From assembly GCA_964475145.1 (NCBI GenBank), contig CAYYVK010000009.1:1-23152 (forward strand): a stretch of 23,152 nucleotides of DNA. The letters run 5' to 3'. The position numbers and the translations under genes were made by a program. The notes below the pieces were generated by a model. The model was not told the DNA's origin, ran no database searches, and worked only from the letters and a program-made list of their open reading frames with translations. Every line of letters starts with the position of its first letter. Within the stretch, counting starts at the first letter, position 1. Shown one piece after another: positions 21,713-23,152 of the stretch. This DNA is from CAYYVK01 sp964475145 (GTDB lineage Archaea; Aenigmatarchaeota; Aenigmatarchaeia; CG10238-14; SCSR01).

Positions 21713-21793
21713 TTAAAACTGTTGAAAAACAAACCTCTTCACAACTTCGTAGCTTGCAAGTTCGTACATAATTTCTATTTGTAGATAGTATAT
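21713..21793 (-). CDS. C-terminal fragment of an unidentified protein cut by the assembly gap
   Basis: On the - strand a frame stays open from the gap to TAA at 21713-21715. Its 26 or so residues end in YELASYEVVKRFVFQQF, a sequence with an ordinary amphipathic look. The upstream part is hidden in the run of N. It converges on the flavin-reductase-like gene with 6 bp between stops, the same tight pattern as topA/pcn. Too short to assign a family, and could be a chance frame. Confidence 0.35.
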   Translation of the reverse strand: MYYLQIEIMYELASYEVVKRFVFQQF

Positions 21794-21893
21794 NNNNNNN
21801 NNNNNNNNNNNNNNNNNNNNNNNNNNNNNNNNNNNNNNNNNNNNNNNNNNNNNNNNNNNNNNNNNNNNNNNNNNNNNNNNNNNNNNNNNNNNN
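21794..21893. other. Assembly gap of exactly 100 N
   Basis: The run of 100 unknown bases is a conventional scaffold-gap length, so the real distance is not known. Gene order on its two sides is a scaffolding inference, and the phosphoglycerate mutase may not be next to the flavin-reductase-like gene in the genome. Confidence 0.97.
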
Positions 21894-21910
21894 TTTCTAA
21901 AAACGAAACT

Positions 21911-23092
21911 TCAGCTTTTGTACACATACCTCCAAAGCTTCTTTGGAGTGAAATTTTTGAGCTTTCCTTTCTTTACCGAAAACTCGTCAAAAGTTTTAAC
22001 CCTATCCTTCCCTTTTCCATAAATCAACAAAGGAACCTTTCCTGGCATGTGTCTTCTTAGCTCAGTAGAAGTTATGTGGTCGCAAGTTACTACCAGCCTA
22101 CCCTTAAAATTCTTAAAAGCTTCTAGTCTTTTATCTACAGCCTCTATTCCTTTTACTTTTTCTTCAAACTTTCCATCATGAGCTGCCTCATCTATAGGCC
22201 CTTTTACATGCGCGTAAACCAAGTTATACTCAGTCAAAAGCTCTTCTATCTTTTCAAAGATGAAGTCTAGAGTTTTTTCAAAATCAGCCTCAGGCACAGT
22301 TACTGCATCAAACCCTGCAAGCATACAAGTAGCTTTTACTGCTCCTTTTTCTGCTAAGACTACTGGCCTAACTTTCCACTTCTTAGCAAACTTTGGCTTT
22401 AGCTCAACTATTTTGTTGCCAGGCTGTCTAACTAGCAAGTAGTTTGCTGGTGGTATTCCTTTCTCTATTCTTTCTGCATTTTTCGGATGATATTCTATCA
22501 AGCTGTGTACTTGCTCAACAAAATCTTGGACAAGCTTTGCTGATATTAAGGCATCAGAAGCAGTAGCAGAAACTTTTCCTACCTTTTTTCCCTCTGTGTG
22601 CGGATCGTTCGAGCTTATTTTATCGCTTAGCTCGTGCTTTAAAACCAACACTGCCCTGTGGCCGTAAGTTCGCATGAAATTATACTCCACACCTATGTCT
22701 ACATGGCTGTTTATGTATCGTGCAATCTCGTCCAAACCATAAGTATTCCTCCCAGCCCTTCTATCAACAACAGTCAACTGCTTATCAACAGTAGCAAAGT
22801 TGCATCTTAAAGCTAGATGACCTTGCTTGTATGGCAAGTCAGCACCTATCGCTTCTAAAGGACCTCTTGCCATGTTAAACTTTTTTGGATCATAGCCGAG
22901 CAAAGCTATGTTTAAGGTGTGGCTTCCTAGCACTTCCTTTTTCCACATACTTTTTGGAGCTACCAGCATTTCTCCAGTACACCCTCTAGAAGCGAGCCAG
23001 TCTAAGTTTGGTTTTTCTGCAACAGATAGCGGAGTCTTACCGTTTATAGGCAAGTCTGCCATGCCGTCTATAAGAAGGAAAACTGTTTTCAT
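21911..23092 (-). CDS. apgM: Archaeal 2,3-bisphosphoglycerate-independent phosphoglycerate mutase (ApgM)
   Basis: 393 residues of the alkaline-phosphatase superfamily, interconverting 3- and 2-phosphoglycerate. The N-terminal metal site is LIDGMAD (D9, D13), with GKTPLSVAEKPNLD typical of the archaeal class. The phosphoserine is S57 in LGSHTLNIALLGYDP; most relatives have PGSD-x-AN-x-S-x-LGYDP, so the residue after Ser is His rather than Asp. RGPLEAIG follows. The second metal site shows HVKGPIDEAAHDG and TCDHITSTELRRHMPGKVPLL. Length is normal. With enolase it would form the lower trunk of glycolysis/gluconeogenesis, though the gap separates them here. The start ATG lies about 10 bp from the edge gene reading the other way. 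Confidence 0.94.
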   Translation of the reverse strand: MKTVFLLIDGMADLPINGKTPLSVAEKPNLDWLASRGCTGEMLVAPKSMWKKEVLGSHTLNIALLGYDPKKFNMARGPLEAIGADLPYKQGHLALRCNFATVDKQLTVVDRRAGRNTYGLDEIARYINSHVDIGVEYNFMRTYGHRAVLVLKHELSDKISSNDPHTEGKKVGKVSATASDALISAKLVQDFVEQVHSLIEYHPKNAERIEKGIPPANYLLVRQPGNKIVELKPKFAKKWKVRPVVLAEKGAVKATCMLAGFDAVTVPEADFEKTLDFIFEKIEELLTEYNLVYAHVKGPIDEAAHDGKFEEKVKGIEAVDKRLEAFKNFKGRLVVTCDHITSTELRRHMPGKVPLLIYGKGKDRVKTFDEFSVKKGKLKNFTPKKLWRYVYKS

Positions 23093-23101
23093 AATACTAA
23101 T

Positions 23102-23152
23102 TTGGTCTTAGAAACAATAAAAGATGCTGGCGATATTCTCAGGAACTCTTTT
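23102..23152 (+). CDS. 5' end of a possible inositol-monophosphatase-like gene, cut by window edge
   Basis: From a TTG at 23102 a frame stays open to the edge and reads VLETIKDAGDILRNSF. The helix-like spacing with AGDIL followed by F resembles the first helix of inositol monophosphatase/fructose-1,6-bisphosphatase proteins ('...AgeilrenF'). In archaea such enzymes dephosphorylate inositol-1-phosphate and fructose-1,6-bisphosphate, which would fit next to apgM. Seventeen codons are too few for certainty, and another frame with an ATG at 23124 is also open. Confidence 0.3.
   Translation, partial: MVLETIKDAGDILRNSF

Overview
The window is a gene-dense, AT-rich archaeal chromosome segment. Markers of Archaea are the sliding clamp (PCNA), transcription factor S, the ribosomal proteins L40e, L44e and S27e, GINS, a primase of the archaeo-eukaryotic type, Hef/XPF repair proteins, a SEC11-type signal peptidase, archaeal ApgM and an intron-containing tRNA-Cys. 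A single-chain primase that joins a PriS-like catalytic part to a PriL-like four-cysteine part, with a split Hef and several very small proteins, points to a DPANN-type lineage. I cannot place it more exactly from sequence alone. The window is a scaffold with one 100-base run of N (21794-21893), so order across that gap is not proven.

Left part (1-5330, + strand): a tiny Cas2-fold protein behind a perfect 16-bp palindrome, then a tightly overlapping run of five genes. These are the Hef helicase half, the XPF-type nuclease half, a DUF460/RuvC-like nuclease with coiled coil, an archaeosortase-like membrane protein whose expected catalytic cysteine is serine, and a long coiled-coil protein. The first three form a credible branched-DNA repair set.

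Middle (5371-10729): topoisomerase I (+) meets PCNA (-) tail to tail with 2 bp between them. Upstream of PCNA on the - strand lie a small likely OB-fold protein, transcription factor S, signal peptidase I and a DUF99 (endonuclease V-like) protein. A divergent AT-rich promoter then separates these from L40e and a small zinc-ribbon protein.

Centre right (10730-15320, + strand): a leader with a 9-codon cysteine-containing minicistron, an intron-containing tRNA-Cys and then the cysteinyl-tRNA synthetase gene 16 bp later. Next come a fused primase, GINS, L44e, S27e, Hsp20 and a 39-residue zinc-finger gene. Primase-GINS-L44e-S27e is a version of the archaeal neighbourhood that links replication and translation.

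Right part (15313-23152): a - strand run (in transcription order) of an enolase-like protein with an altered active-site loop, a Ca2+-type P-ATPase, a Na+/Ca2+ exchanger-family protein and RNA 3'-phosphate cyclase. A flavin-reductase-like gene is divergent from the enolase gene. After the gap come archaeal phosphoglycerate mutase (-) and the first codons of a possible inositol-monophosphatase-like gene at the right edge. Most start codons sit about 25-30 bp from a TATA-like element, so many transcripts are probably leaderless. Genes inside operons use 4-bp ATGA/TTGA overlaps or GGTG-type ribosome binding sites.
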